NCBI GenBank assembly: GCA_035628645.1 | Contig: DASPJL010000049.1 | Coordinates: 1 to 64,000, forward strand | Source of the DNA: DASPJL01 sp035628645 | Lineage (GTDB): Bacteria > Bacteroidota > Bacteroidia > Cytophagales > Cyclobacteriaceae | Reading direction: 5' to 3' | DNA length: 64,000 nucleotides | Shown: in pieces, positions 18,223 through 26,578 of the stretch | How the letters are laid out: the number at the start of each line of letters is the position of its first letter | Numbering within the stretch: position 1 is the stretch's first letter | Made by a program: the position numbers and the translations under genes | The notes under the pieces: generated by a model | Told to the model about the DNA's origin: nothing | What the model saw: the letters and a program-made list of their open reading frames with translations, nothing else | Databases searched by the model: none

Positions 18223-19266
18223 TTACTCAAATTGTTTTTTAAACCTGAGAGAAACATTAACCAGGCTTACCAAAACCGGAACTTCAACTAAGGGGCCAAT
18301 TACTGCTGCAAATGCCACTCCTGATTCTATGCCAAAAACCGCTATAGCAACTGCAATGCCCAGTTCAAAATTGTTACTGGCAGCAGTAAAGGCCAAAGAA
18401 GTTGTCTTTCCATAATCTGCTCCCGACTTCTTCCCCATATAAAAAGCTATGAGAAACATTATGATGAAATAGATAATCAGCGGTATTGCAATTCTTATCA
18501 CATCCAAAGGTATGGTAATGATAAGGTTGCCTTTAAGGCTGAACATTACTACAATGGTAAATAAGAGCGCAACTAAGGTTAACGAACTAATTTTAGGGAT
18601 GAAAACAGTTTCATACCATCCTTTTCCTTTTATTTTAACCAACAGGGCCCTTGTAAAAATCCCGGCCAGAAAAGGTATTCCAAGGTAAATAAAAACACTT
18701 TTAGCTACGTCCAGCATACTTATTCCTACTATACTTCCTTCATAACCGAATAGCGGAGGTAAAACGGTTATAAACAGGTAGGCATAAAAACTATAAAAAA
18801 GAACCTGGAAGACACTATTAAATGCAACAAGCCCTGCTACATAGTCAGGATCACCTTTAGCAAGATCATTCCAAACGATTACCATCGCAATACATCGGGC
18901 AATTCCTATCAGGATTAGTCCGACCATATATTGAGGGTAGTCATTGAGAAAAATCAAAGCAAGGACAAACATCAGCACGGGGCCAATTATCCAGTTTTGA
19001 ATTAATGACAGGGCAAGAATTTTAAAATCCTTAAATACTTTTCCCAGCTCCTCATACCGTACCTTAGCCAATGGAGGATACATCATCAATATAAGACCTA
19101 TAGCTATAGGAATATTAGTACTTCCTGATTGAAGACGATGGATAAATTTACCGGAGGAAGGAAACAAATAACCTGCTAGAATGCCTGTTGCCATGGCTAA
19201 AATGATCCATAGCGTTAAATATCTATCCAGAAAAGAAAGTCTTTTTGTTTGTTGAGCTGTTTGCAT
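18223..19266 (-). CDS. acr3: Arsenite efflux transporter Acr3
   Basis: A 347-residue, ten-helix permease of the bile/arsenite/riboflavin transporter superfamily. It extrudes As(III) from the cytosol using the proton motive force. The conserved Cys needed for arsenite transport is present in GIARCIAMVIVWNDLAKGD. Other family blocks are visible (LYFP-like GYLFPSSGK near the start, AFTAASNNFELGIAVAIAVFG near the end). It is the last gene of the arsenic operon, 13 bp after arsC, so reduction and export are coupled. No ATPase subunit is nearby, as expected for Acr3. Confidence 0.95.
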   Translation of the reverse strand: MQTAQQTKRLSFLDRYLTLWIILAMATGILAGYLFPSSGKFIHRLQSGSTNIPIAIGLILMMYPPLAKVRYEELGKVFKDFKILALSLIQNWIIGPVLMFVLALIFLNDYPQYMVGLILIGIARCIAMVIVWNDLAKGDPDYVAGLVAFNSVFQVLFYSFYAYLFITVLPPLFGYEGSIVGISMLDVAKSVFIYLGIPFLAGIFTRALLVKIKGKGWYETVFIPKISSLTLVALLFTIVVMFSLKGNLIITIPLDVIRIAIPLIIYFIIMFLIAFYMGKKSGADYGKTTSLAFTAASNNFELGIAVAIAVFGIESGVAFAAVIGPLVEVPVLVSLVNVSLRFKKQFE

Positions 19267-19279
19267 TAATAGTTAATGT

Positions 19280-19918
19280 TTAATTATTAATTAGAGAAAA
19301 AGCATAAAACATTTCCACTCCGATTTGCCGGCACCTTTCATTATATTTGGTTTCTTCCAAAGGAGTTCCGTCAAAATCTTTGGGATCATCATACGAAATG
19401 GGAAGTCGCAATGAAGCACCTGGAATAAATGGGCAGTTTTCATCTGCGTGAGAGCAGGTCATTATTGCACAAAAATCTTCCGACGGATTTTCTTCCGCAT
19501 CATATTTCTTTGAGAAAGCCTTGATGGATTGCCCTTCAGCAAACTCTACCGTATAAAGAGGATTATTTGAATTGTCCGAAAAGGTTATTTTAAATCCGGC
19601 CTTTTGCATTGCCTTTACTGCTCGCGGATTAAATGCCGTTGCTTCCGTTCCGCCGGAAAAAGATTCTACTCCTGTTATTCCATAAAAATAAGCAGCAGTT
19701 TGGGCCCAGATTTGCGAAAGATGGCTTCTTCTTGAATTGTGTGTGCAAATGAAAATCAATCTTACTGGTAAATTATTCTTTACCTTGTTTGCTATAAACG
19801 CACTCAGCTTACTTAGCAGCACTTTTCTTTCAGAAGAAATCTGGTCAAAATCATTGATAAGATCTTTGATGTAATTACTGAGTTCAGGAAATATATTGTT
19901 TGTTTTTGTAGTGTTCAT
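19280..19918 (-). CDS. arsC: Arsenate reductase, low-molecular-weight phosphatase family
   Basis: A 212-residue protein with the phosphatase loop C-x5-R-S: Cys58-T-H-N-S-R-Arg64-Ser65 (FICTHNSRRSHLSQ). The second redox region has FCAIMTCSHADENCP, supplying three cysteines for disulphide relay. It reduces As(V) to As(III) for the transporter next to it. The ~50-residue helical N-terminal extension before the loop is usual for Bacteroidota members, which are sometimes annotated simply as protein-tyrosine phosphatase. The gene is 13 bp upstream of acr3, and a perfect palindrome separates it from arsM. An unrelated thioredoxin-fold ArsC occurs at 59844. Confidence 0.93.
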   Translation of the reverse strand: MNTTKTNNIFPELSNYIKDLINDFDQISSERKVLLSKLSAFIANKVKNNLPVRLIFICTHNSRRSHLSQIWAQTAAYFYGITGVESFSGGTEATAFNPRAVKAMQKAGFKITFSDNSNNPLYTVEFAEGQSIKAFSKKYDAEENPSEDFCAIMTCSHADENCPFIPGASLRLPISYDDPKDFDGTPLEETKYNERCRQIGVEMFYAFSLINN

Positions 19919-19985
19919 GGAACGTTAAAAATATTTTAAGATTAATGAATGCCTTAAAATAAAATAAGGAATAATAGAATATTAA

Positions 19986-20014
19986 ACCTAACAGGTTTTT
20001 AAAACCTGTTAGGT
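19986..20014. repeat. Perfect 29-bp palindrome between arsM and arsC
   Basis: Two 14-nt arms (ACCTAACAGGTTTT / AAAACCTGTTAGGT) are separated by one base. With no loop it forms a cruciform rather than a normal hairpin. From memory, this sequence is a widespread intergenic repeat in Bacteroidota. Lying inside the arsenic operon, it may reduce or protect the arsC-acr3 part of the message. Confidence 0.8.
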
Positions 20015-20032
20015 CTTCTCTGCAATTCGTTT

Positions 20033-20926
20033 TTATAAATTTAAGGATGGCTTTTCAGCATATACGGTAATACTGTAAATTCCAAAATTACTTTCCTTAT
20101 ATACTTTTAATTCTTCGGAAGTCAGGTATTTATCTAATATATCATCCGGTAATAGTATTTTTTTCTCTTTTTGAAGGGAAATATTAACAAAGCCTGCTTC
20201 TTTTACAATAGTTAAGTAATCTGCCTTTTGGATTGCCCCTGAAATGCATCCGGCGTAGAGTGACGCTTGCTCTTTAAATTGTTCCGGCAGCGCTCCTTCC
20301 AGCACGATATCAGAAATACTGAAATGTCCTTCCGGCTTTAGTAACCTGAAAGTTTCGCCAAAAGCTTTTCTTTTATCAGGAACAAGATTCATCACGCAAT
20401 TACTGACTACCACGTCGGCAATATTGGCTGGTAAGGGAATGTTTTCAATATCCCCCAAGACAAATTCCACATTATTAAATCCAAGTTTAAAAGCATTTGC
20501 TCTGGCTTTTGTGATCATGGCTTCCGTCATATCTACTCCGATTACTTTTCCTTTTTCTCCGGCAACGGCTCGTGCAACGAAACAATCATTTCCTGCTCCT
20601 GAACCAAGGTCAATAACAGTATCTCCTTCTTCAATAAGGGCAAATTCAGTAGGCAGACCGCAACCCAATCCTAAGTCCGCATCAGGATTGTACCCTTTCA
20701 GATTTGAATAATCTTCACTCATGATGGTGAAGTCTTCTGTGGAACAACAACTGGAGCCACAGCAAGAACTTTCATTTTGTTCCTTTGACTGGTTGGCGAT
20801 TTCCGAATACTTTTCCTTTACTAAGCTTTTTAAATTTTCAGAACTGGATGACTCGATGGTTACCGATGTTTCTTCTGTGCAGCACTCCGGGCCGCAGCAG
20901 GTCTTTTCTTTTTCTAAAGTGTTCAT
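20033..20926 (-). CDS. arsM: Arsenite S-adenosylmethionine methyltransferase
   Basis: I choose the Met at 20926 (297 residues). The frame extends to 20983, but those extra 19 residues run through a heptad repeat also found before the gene at 31495, where it is non-coding. The N-terminus has Cys-Cys pairs (TCCGPECC, SSCCGSSCCS) that could bind As(III). The core is a class I SAM methyltransferase with DLGSGAGNDCF, GVDMTEAM and VVSNCVMNLVPDKRKA. The three cysteines conserved in ArsM are in LGLGCGLP, SNCVMN and YAGCISG. The enzyme methylates arsenite to methylated, partly volatile species. It sits between arsN2 and arsC in the operon; the 173-bp gap to arsN2 leaves room for a second promoter. Confidence 0.93.
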   Translation of the reverse strand: MNTLEKEKTCCGPECCTEETSVTIESSSSENLKSLVKEKYSEIANQSKEQNESSCCGSSCCSTEDFTIMSEDYSNLKGYNPDADLGLGCGLPTEFALIEEGDTVIDLGSGAGNDCFVARAVAGEKGKVIGVDMTEAMITKARANAFKLGFNNVEFVLGDIENIPLPANIADVVVSNCVMNLVPDKRKAFGETFRLLKPEGHFSISDIVLEGALPEQFKEQASLYAGCISGAIQKADYLTIVKEAGFVNISLQKEKKILLPDDILDKYLTSEELKVYKESNFGIYSITVYAEKPSLNL

Positions 20927-20935
20927 ATTTATATT

Positions 20936-20963
20936 GGTTTGAGGAATGAGGTCTGAGGTGCGG
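20936..20963. repeat. Heptad repeat directly upstream of arsM
   Basis: Plus strand GGTTTGA, GGAATGA, GGTCTGA, GGTGCGG. On the sense strand of arsM it reads as CCTCA-type units ending 9 nt before the ATG. The repeat end and spacer are almost identical to those before the glucose dehydrogenase start at 31495. Confidence 0.7.
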
Positions 20964-21099
20964 GCCATGTTAGCTCCAAACACTCTGCTTAATTCCGATG
21001 AATAATTATTATTTTCTTGGTTTCTGTGTTCATTTAATTCTCTCTTTTAAAAATTAGATCGCTATAATGTAATATACCGATAAATCAGAGTAAAAAATT

Positions 21100-21543
21100 T
21101 TAAATTATTAATCTCATCACCGTTGCCGTTGAAGGACAAACGCCTGTAAACTGTGCAGTATTTTTGATTTCCTGTGGAGCGCTTTCACGTTCGATTTCTG
21201 CAAAACCTCTTTTTTCAAAATATTGATCCGCGGTATTGGTAATCAAAAAGATTTCTTCTATCCCGGCGTTTTTTGCCAGTTTTATTGCAGACTTATAAAG
21301 TTTTTGACCGAGTCCAAGACTTCTGTGGTTGAGGTCAACTGCCAATGATCTTAATAAAGCATACTTTCCAAGAACCTCTATCCCAATAGAGCCCATTACT
21401 TTTTTTTCTTCTTTAATCACAAGAAAGTTATTTAATGGAGAAGGAAGGTCAGATGTTGGAAGATTGACCGATGATAACAATATTTTTAGTGCTGTTAAAT
21501 CCGATTCCCGGGCTTTTTCAACTTGATGGCTCGTGGTTTCCAT
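21100..21543 (-). CDS. arsN2: GNAT N-acetyltransferase of the ArsN2 type
   Basis: A 147-residue GNAT-fold protein. The acetyl-CoA loop is visible as LRSLAVDLNHRSLGLGQKLYKSAI, followed by EIFLITNTADQYFEKRGFAEI. Short GNAT proteins of this form, encoded between arsR and other ars genes, are called ArsN2. Related ArsN1 proteins acetylate phosphinothricin and organoarsenicals such as methylarsenite derivatives, but the ArsN2 substrate is less certain. It follows arsR by 4 bp, so the two are almost certainly cotranscribed and probably translationally coupled. The assignment rests on fold plus context. Confidence 0.85.
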   Translation of the reverse strand: METTSHQVEKARESDLTALKILLSSVNLPTSDLPSPLNNFLVIKEEKKVMGSIGIEVLGKYALLRSLAVDLNHRSLGLGQKLYKSAIKLAKNAGIEEIFLITNTADQYFEKRGFAEIERESAPQEIKNTAQFTGVCPSTATVMRLII

Positions 21544-21547
21544 TTCC

Positions 21548-21877
21548 TTAGCAACAATTTTTATTGGCCTGGTAAGCGCTGAATATATTCAAGATCATAT
21601 CCCTTGCTTCTTCCCAGACTTTTTCATTGATACAATAGCAAATTTTTGGTCCTTCGATTTCTCCTTTTATAAAACCAGCTTCTTTAAGTTCTTTTAAATG
21701 CTGAGAAATGGTAGACTGAGAAAGCGGTAAGTGCTCAACAAGATCATTGCAGATACATGAATTGTGCTTAAGCAGAAATTCCAATATAGCAACTCTTGCC
21801 GGGTGTCCAAGCGCTTTTGCATAACTCGCCAGTTTGTTTTGAGTTGTATTAAAGTTCTGTACTTTAGTTAATCCCAT
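21548..21877 (-). CDS. arsR: ArsR-family arsenic-responsive repressor
   Basis: A 109-residue winged-helix ArsR/SmtB protein. The recognition region is LPLSQSTISQHLKELKEAGF. The sensor cysteines are in SCICNDL (Cys41, Cys43), equivalent to the ELCVCDL arsenite site of classic ArsR, and an extra CysCys ends the protein (NKNCC). It should repress its own operon until As(III) binds. A perfect 18-bp palindrome lies 13 bp upstream of the start codon. It is the first gene of the arsR-arsN2-arsM-arsC-acr3 set. Confidence 0.94.
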   Translation of the reverse strand: MGLTKVQNFNTTQNKLASYAKALGHPARVAILEFLLKHNSCICNDLVEHLPLSQSTISQHLKELKEAGFIKGEIEGPKICYCINEKVWEEARDMILNIFSAYQANKNCC

Positions 21878-21890
21878 AATGAAAGCTTTA

Positions 21891-21908
21891 TATCGTAATA
21901 TTACGATA
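21891..21908. promoter_or_regulatory. ArsR operator candidate
   Basis: Perfect palindrome TATCGTAATATTACGATA, 13 bp before the arsR start codon. Its size, symmetry and place fit the operator of an ArsR/SmtB repressor. It is the only copy I found. Confidence 0.8.
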
Positions 21909-22023
21909 ATATTTTAAATCAAAAAAAATTTTTATTAATTTCTCATTAAAAAACTTATTACCCTTTTAATTGCCTGTTGTACAGAACAGAATTAATATCT
22001 TTACTTTATTTTTTTGATATAAT

Positions 22024-23625
22024 ATGAACAAACTATCCTCTCTTAAATTTTTGCTCTTCGCATTCCTGATTTTCAAAACTTTGCTTTCTTCTGCCCAGGC
22101 TTTTGAATCTTCCAGTTTGCCGATAGTTAAAATAACTTCCTCTTTTATTCCTGATCAAATTAAAATCCCTGCAGAAATGGTCATTATTAATAATGAAGAA
22201 GGAAAATTGAACCTGGTAACTGACGAGCCTGAATTTAGCGGCATTATCGGAATAGAAACCCGGGGGTCCAGTTCTCAGTTTTTTTATCCCAAAAAGTCTT
22301 ACAGTTTTGAAACCCGCACAGAATTAGGTGAAAACCAGGATACGGTTTTATTAGGAATGCCTTCAGAAAATGATTGGGTTTTATATGCTCCTTATGGAGA
22401 TAAAACGTTGATGAGGAATGTATTGACTTATCATTTGGGTAACCAAACAGGGACTTACGCGCCAAGAACCAGGTTCTGCGAGTTGTTATTGAATGGGGAG
22501 TATATGGGAGTATATGTATTAATAGAAAAAATAAAAAGAGACAAAAACAGAGTAGCCATTAAAAAGGTTGACGACAAAGACGATGAAATAACCGGAGGGT
22601 ATATTTTAAACATAGACAGACCGCCTTTACAAGGGGAAGGATGGAGAAGTTCCACTTCAAATGTGGATTATAACTATGTTTACCCTAAAGCAGACGAGAT
22701 TACCGAGAAGCAGAAAGAGTATATAAAAGAATATATAACCGATTTTGAAAGGGTCATGAAAAGCAGCAAATATTCTGATCCTGAGGATGGGTATTCAAAA
22801 TATATTGACATTCCTTCTTTTGTAGATTATATGATTATGACTGAGGTAACCAAAAACGTAGACGGTTATCGTTTAAGTACTTACCTTCATAAGGATCAGA
22901 AGGGAAAACTTAAAGCCGGGCCATTATGGGATTATAATCTTGCCTATGGAAATGCAGACTATTGTCAGGGAGATAAATTTGAAGGATGGGCTGTAAACTT
23001 TAGTAATGTATGTCCTGATGATGAATTAAGGGTTCCGTTTTGGTGGGAAAAGTTTAAAACCGAGTTTGTATTTGTTGAACAATTAAAAAGTCGCTGGACG
23101 GAACTTCGGCAAACAGTACTGCAAACCGAAAACATTCTCAGTTATATAGATTCCACAGCCATTATACTTGAAGAACCTCAAAAAAGGAATTTTGCCAGAT
23201 GGACAATTCTGGGAAGTTATGTTTGGCCCAACCCGGTCTGGCCCAATTCCTATTTTCAGGAGGTGGAAAACCTGAAAAAATGGATCACTTCGAGAATGCT
23301 TTGGCTGGATACTCAAATTGGCCTTTTAACCCCTGTCGAAGATAATCCTTCCTTATCAAATGCTTTTTCAGTATATCCAAATCCTTTTGATAAACAGATT
23401 ACTTTTAAATATTACGGTAATGCAAAATCCCCTGTTTTAAAGATTTATGATCTAACGGGAAGGACAATTGCTGAATTGAAAACCTCCACAAAGGATAAAA
23501 CCGGAATAACATGGATATGGGACGGAACAGTAAAGGGCGCTGAGACGGGCAATGGTTTTTATATCACCAATATTGAAATAAATGGTAAGATTGTTTTAAG
23601 ACAGAAGATTTATAAGAGGTTCTAG
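22024..23625 (+). CDS. CotH kinase family protein, exported, T9SS-like tail
   Basis: A 533-residue protein with a signal peptide (~1-26). The CotH domain spans ~65-400: GIETRGSSSQFFYPKKSYSF, LYAPYGDKTLMRNVLTYHL, GVYVLIEKIKRD, and LWDYNLAYGNADY in the catalytic part. CotH proteins have an atypical kinase fold; the spore-coat members phosphorylate proteins, while the role of secreted bacterial ones is unclear. The final ~80 residues (FSVYPNPFDKQITFKY to KIYKRF) match a T9SS type A sorting domain with an FlgD-like feature (KTGITWIWDGTVKGAETGNG). So it is likely a surface or secreted protein. It may be cotranscribed with the following GDSL lipoprotein, 77 bp away. Confidence 0.88.
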   Translation: MNKLSSLKFLLFAFLIFKTLLSSAQAFESSSLPIVKITSSFIPDQIKIPAEMVIINNEEGKLNLVTDEPEFSGIIGIETRGSSSQFFYPKKSYSFETRTELGENQDTVLLGMPSENDWVLYAPYGDKTLMRNVLTYHLGNQTGTYAPRTRFCELLLNGEYMGVYVLIEKIKRDKNRVAIKKVDDKDDEITGGYILNIDRPPLQGEGWRSSTSNVDYNYVYPKADEITEKQKEYIKEYITDFERVMKSSKYSDPEDGYSKYIDIPSFVDYMIMTEVTKNVDGYRLSTYLHKDQKGKLKAGPLWDYNLAYGNADYCQGDKFEGWAVNFSNVCPDDELRVPFWWEKFKTEFVFVEQLKSRWTELRQTVLQTENILSYIDSTAIILEEPQKRNFARWTILGSYVWPNPVWPNSYFQEVENLKKWITSRMLWLDTQIGLLTPVEDNPSLSNAFSVYPNPFDKQITFKYYGNAKSPVLKIYDLTGRTIAELKTSTKDKTGITWIWDGTVKGAETGNGFYITNIEINGKIVLRQKIYKRF

Positions 23626-23702
23626 TAAATAAAACTGTAAATCATGGATAAATCTAATAGTTAGACTGAATCCGTAAATGAGGCGAACTTATTATAAATC
23701 CG

Positions 23703-24431
23703 ATGACAAATTATTGGCTCATTATTTTGTTACTTATGTTCTCAAATTGCGCTGAAGAGAGAGAAAACGATATTTATCCTGATTCAGGATCGTCCCCTGC
23801 ACCACATTTACCCACTCCGTATACAGCCTATAATTTTCTGGCTTTGGGTGATTCGTATACCATCGGAGAAAGCATAAGCGAAGATCAGCGATGGTACCTT
23901 CAATTAATTGACAGCCTCAAGGAAGCGGGAGTTCCGATAAAGGAGTCTGATGTTATCGCACAAACCGGATGGACCACCGGAGAATTAACAGATGCGATCG
24001 AACAAAGCGGAAATCAAAAGAAATATGATATAGTATCCCTGCTTATCGGCGTCAACAATCAATACCGTGGTCAAAGTATTGAAACTTACAAGAATGAATT
24101 CAGAGAATTATTAAACACCGCTGTCAATTTTGCAAACAGCAAAAAACAGCATGTTATCGTTTTGTCTATTCCTGATTGGGGCGTTACTCCTTTTGGCACA
24201 TCCAATGGTGATCCTCCAAAAATAGCTCAGGAAATTGACGAATTTAATGAGGCAGCAAAGGCAGAATGTGCAGCAATGGGAATACACTTTATAGACATTA
24301 CGGAAATTTCCAGGCTCGCCAAAAATGAACCTTCTTTTGTAGCCATCGATGGCCTTCATTTTTCAGGCAAAATGTACCAACTATGGGCAAAGGAAGCTTT
24401 CCCTTTTGCAAAAGAAATCCTAGGTGAATAA
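23703..24431 (+). CDS. SGNH/GDSL hydrolase lipoprotein
   Basis: A 242-residue lipoprotein (lipobox LMFSNC, Cys at ~17). The SGNH blocks are clear: LALGDSYTIGE (block I, nucleophile Ser), GVNNQYRG (block III, Asn) and IDGLHFSGK (block V, catalytic Asp and His). These enzymes are esterases or lipases that often de-acylate polysaccharides. Being anchored in the envelope, it could remove acetyl groups from glycans or act on lipids. It is on the same strand as the CotH gene and the lactonase. Confidence 0.88.
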   Translation: MTNYWLIILLLMFSNCAEERENDIYPDSGSSPAPHLPTPYTAYNFLALGDSYTIGESISEDQRWYLQLIDSLKEAGVPIKESDVIAQTGWTTGELTDAIEQSGNQKKYDIVSLLIGVNNQYRGQSIETYKNEFRELLNTAVNFANSKKQHVIVLSIPDWGVTPFGTSNGDPPKIAQEIDEFNEAAKAECAAMGIHFIDITEISRLAKNEPSFVAIDGLHFSGKMYQLWAKEAFPFAKEILGE

Positions 24432-24526
24432 TCAATTGAAGTTCATTAGATTTTAATTGTCCGGGGCGTTTTTTGCTTATCAACTTAATGCTTAATTTTC
24501 GTCGTTTTAATATTTAAAATCGTTCT

Positions 24527-25672
24527 ATGAAAAAAATCCTTAAGCTAATTTTTTGTTTTTTTATTTTAATTACGATGAATGTACACGCACAAAAAGGGAA
24601 AGAGATCCTTTATGTCGGAACTTATTCAGACCGCGGGAGCGAAGGAATTTATGTTTTTGAATTTGACCGTGCCAAAGGCAGCCTTACGCCTGTTCAAACA
24701 ATAGTAGATAAAAAAAGCCCCATTTTTGTTGAGGTTCACCCCTCAGGAAAGTACCTCTATTCAACGAATGTGGGCGGAACTGAAGAAAAGCCTGATTTAG
24801 GTAGTTTCAGTTCTTTTACCATAGACAATAAAACCGGTAAGTTGACTTTTCTGAATAATACCTCCTCATTAGGCGCAGAGCCTTGTCACATTACCATTGA
24901 TGAAAAAGGGAAATGGGCATTTGTCTCCAATTATGGCGGCGGTAATGTAGCCGTTTTTCCAATTGAAAAAAGCGGTAAAATCAGCGCTTCTTCAGATCTG
25001 AAGCAATTTTCAGGAAGCAGTGTAAATAAAGACAGGCAGGAAGCTTCACACATTCATTCGGCGATTTTGTCGCCCGATCAAAAGTATTTGTATGTATCTG
25101 ATCTTGGAACCGACAAAATAGAAATATTTGAAGTAGATGCCGCAAAAGGTTTGCTGACTCCGGCCCAAAAGCCGGAAATTGCTGTTAATCCTGGATCAGG
25201 TCCAAGGCATTTTGTATTTCATCCCAATGGAAAATATGCTTATGGATCTGAAGAACTTTCGTCAAGCGTATGTTCATTCTCTTTCAATAAAGCTACCGGC
25301 GCTTTAGAAATTATTAAGGACAATATCGTTGCTATTCCGGAAGATTATTCCGGCGAAAACTACCCTGCCGATATTGATACCGATCCGGCGGGTAAATTTT
25401 TATTTATGTCAAACAGAGGACTTAATTCTGTGGCTACCTTTTCAATTGACAATGATGGCAGCCTTAAACTTTTAGGTAATGAATCTACTCAAGGAGACTG
25501 GCCAAGAGGGTTTTTGGTAGATAAAAAAGGTGAATTTTTATTTGTAGCCAACCAGAAAAGCGATGATATAAGCGTTTTTAAACTTGACCAAAAAACAGGT
25601 AGACTGACTTTTACCGGTACCCAGGTTAAAGTTCCATCACCCGTTTGTTTAAAAATGTTGCATTTGAAATAG
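24527..25672 (+). CDS. Lactonase family protein (6-phosphogluconolactonase-like beta-propeller), exported
   Basis: A 381-residue protein with a signal peptide (~1-21, ends VHAQ), so the mature protein is periplasmic, unlike cytosolic Pgl. A seven-bladed propeller is indicated by repeated motifs such as LYVGTYSDRGSEGIYVF, PCHITIDEKGKWAFVSNYGGGNV, SGPRHFVFHPNGKYAYG and DWPRGFLVDKKGEFLFVANQ. Family members hydrolyse sugar lactones or cycloisomerise muconate. A lactone made by a periplasmic PQQ-type sugar dehydrogenase (such as the fusion at 4779) would be a sensible substrate, but that is inference. A very strong terminator follows. Confidence 0.9.
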   Translation: MKKILKLIFCFFILITMNVHAQKGKEILYVGTYSDRGSEGIYVFEFDRAKGSLTPVQTIVDKKSPIFVEVHPSGKYLYSTNVGGTEEKPDLGSFSSFTIDNKTGKLTFLNNTSSLGAEPCHITIDEKGKWAFVSNYGGGNVAVFPIEKSGKISASSDLKQFSGSSVNKDRQEASHIHSAILSPDQKYLYVSDLGTDKIEIFEVDAAKGLLTPAQKPEIAVNPGSGPRHFVFHPNGKYAYGSEELSSSVCSFSFNKATGALEIIKDNIVAIPEDYSGENYPADIDTDPAGKFLFMSNRGLNSVATFSIDNDGSLKLLGNESTQGDWPRGFLVDKKGEFLFVANQKSDDISVFKLDQKTGRLTFTGTQVKVPSPVCLKMLHLK

Positions 25673-25713
25673 GAAGGCGAGAATATTCTAGCTTCAAGAG
25701 TATGTTTACATTC

Positions 25714-25758
25714 ACATTTCGTTCTATCTGCTTTTGAGATAGAACGAAATGTTTTTTT
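25714..25758 (+). terminator. Terminator after the lactonase gene
   Basis: Perfect 16-bp stem ACATTTCGTTCTATCT / AGATAGAACGAAATGT with a 7-nt loop, followed by seven T. Confidence 0.93.
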
Positions 25759-25863
25759 ATAAAATGCCAAGGTTTCCAGAAACCCATCATACAGTTTTAT
25801 TATTGACATGTGTCTGGATCTTGTTCCGTGAATCTTTTGCAATGTTTTATTGTATATTTGAAT

Positions 25864-26106
25864 ATGAATAATGTGCAAAAATATATCTCTGTTAATAAGG
25901 AAGTTCAGAATGGACAACCAGTATTTAAGGGAACAAGGGTTCCTGTTCAAACCCTTTTTTGGCATTTAGAAAAAGGAATAACGATTAAAGAGTTTTTAGA
26001 AGATTTTCCAAGCGTAACCCAAGAACATGTTATTGGTGTTCTTGAAATAGCCAATAAGATTGTTGCTTCCGATCAGATCAATAAAATTTATGAAGCTGTT
26101 GCTTGA
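25864..26106 (+). CDS. DUF433 antitoxin-like protein
   Basis: An 80-residue DUF433 protein. The start at 25864 (MNNVQKYISVNKEVQNGQPV) matches the family's usual beginning; the frame continues upstream without homology. The typical motif GQPVFKGTRVPVQTLFWHLEKG and the helix pair FLEDFPSVTQEHVIGVLE form the VapB-like DNA-binding fold. DUF433 proteins are the antitoxin half of pairs with DUF5615 PIN-like toxins. The toxin frame begins 17 bp before its stop codon, giving the overlap typical of such pairs. The antitoxin itself looks intact. Confidence 0.85.
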   Translation: MNNVQKYISVNKEVQNGQPVFKGTRVPVQTLFWHLEKGITIKEFLEDFPSVTQEHVIGVLEIANKIVASDQINKIYEAVA

Positions 26107-26410
26107 CGAGAATTTACCTAAGAGACTCAAATTAGATTTTCCGAAGCACGAAATATTTACTGTTTCTGATAAATCCTGGAATAGTAAAAAGAATTTTAAA
26201 ACTAATGTTGGAAGAAAATTTTGATGCATTGTTTACCTTTGATAAGAACCTTCAATTTCAACAAAGCTTTGTAAAATATCCAATTGCCGTTTTAATCTTA
26301 AATGCAGAGGATAACTCTTACTTAACTTTAAAAAACTTGTTCCCCAAATTAAAAATATTTTGGCATTTTCTGTGCCTATTGGTCCCACCGAAATAAGGAT
26401 GCCAATTTGA
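26090..26410 (+). pseudogene. DUF5615 PIN-like toxin, disrupted by two frameshifts
   Basis: The first frame starts MKLLLDENLPKRLKLDFPKH, the classic DUF5615 start with the conserved Asp-Glu-Asn, and runs to WNSKKN near 26190. The protein then continues in another frame from 26193 (ILKLMLEENFDALFTFDKN to LILNAEDNSY). After 26350 the best family match (FSVPIGPTEIRMP) returns to the first frame and stops at 26410. Both shifts fall in A-rich runs (around 26187 and 26350). As read, no full-length toxin is made: the first frame ends after about 43 codons. It is either a decayed toxin beside an intact antitoxin or a pair of homopolymer sequencing errors. Confidence 0.8.
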
Positions 26411-26545
26411 TTGTCTCATTATTCTTAATCTTATTCCTTTAATCAGAATCAAGAACCTTTGTTAATTGTTGAAAACTGGTTGCTAATTACCTCCCTTCAT
26501 CATTCCTATTAAAATATTTCGTTTTTATTTGGTGCATTTAACGAA

Positions 26546-26553
26546 TACATTTG
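26546..26553 (+). promoter_or_regulatory. Bacteroidota -7 box (TAnnTTTG) candidate
   Basis: TACATTTG lies 33 bp before the start codon of the YfiT-like gene, an ordinary distance for a sigma-A promoter of this phylum. No matching -33 TTTG at the right spacing is visible, so this is tentative. Confidence 0.4.
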
Positions 26554-26578
26554 TTTGAGTCAATTTAAATATTTTTAA

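Noticed and set aside
20927..20983. N-terminal extension of ArsM to 20983
   Set aside because: The extra codons come from the heptad leader repeat that is non-coding before the glucose dehydrogenase, and the family has no conserved residues there.
21050..21085. Second ArsR operator between arsN2 and arsM
   Set aside because: ATCG and CGAT arms occur, but 16 bases apart and without the central TAATATTA symmetry of the main palindrome.
25489..25965. Minus-strand 158-codon frame across the end of the lactonase gene
   Set aside because: It runs antisense through the lactonase coding sequence and through the perfect terminator hairpin, with no domain match.
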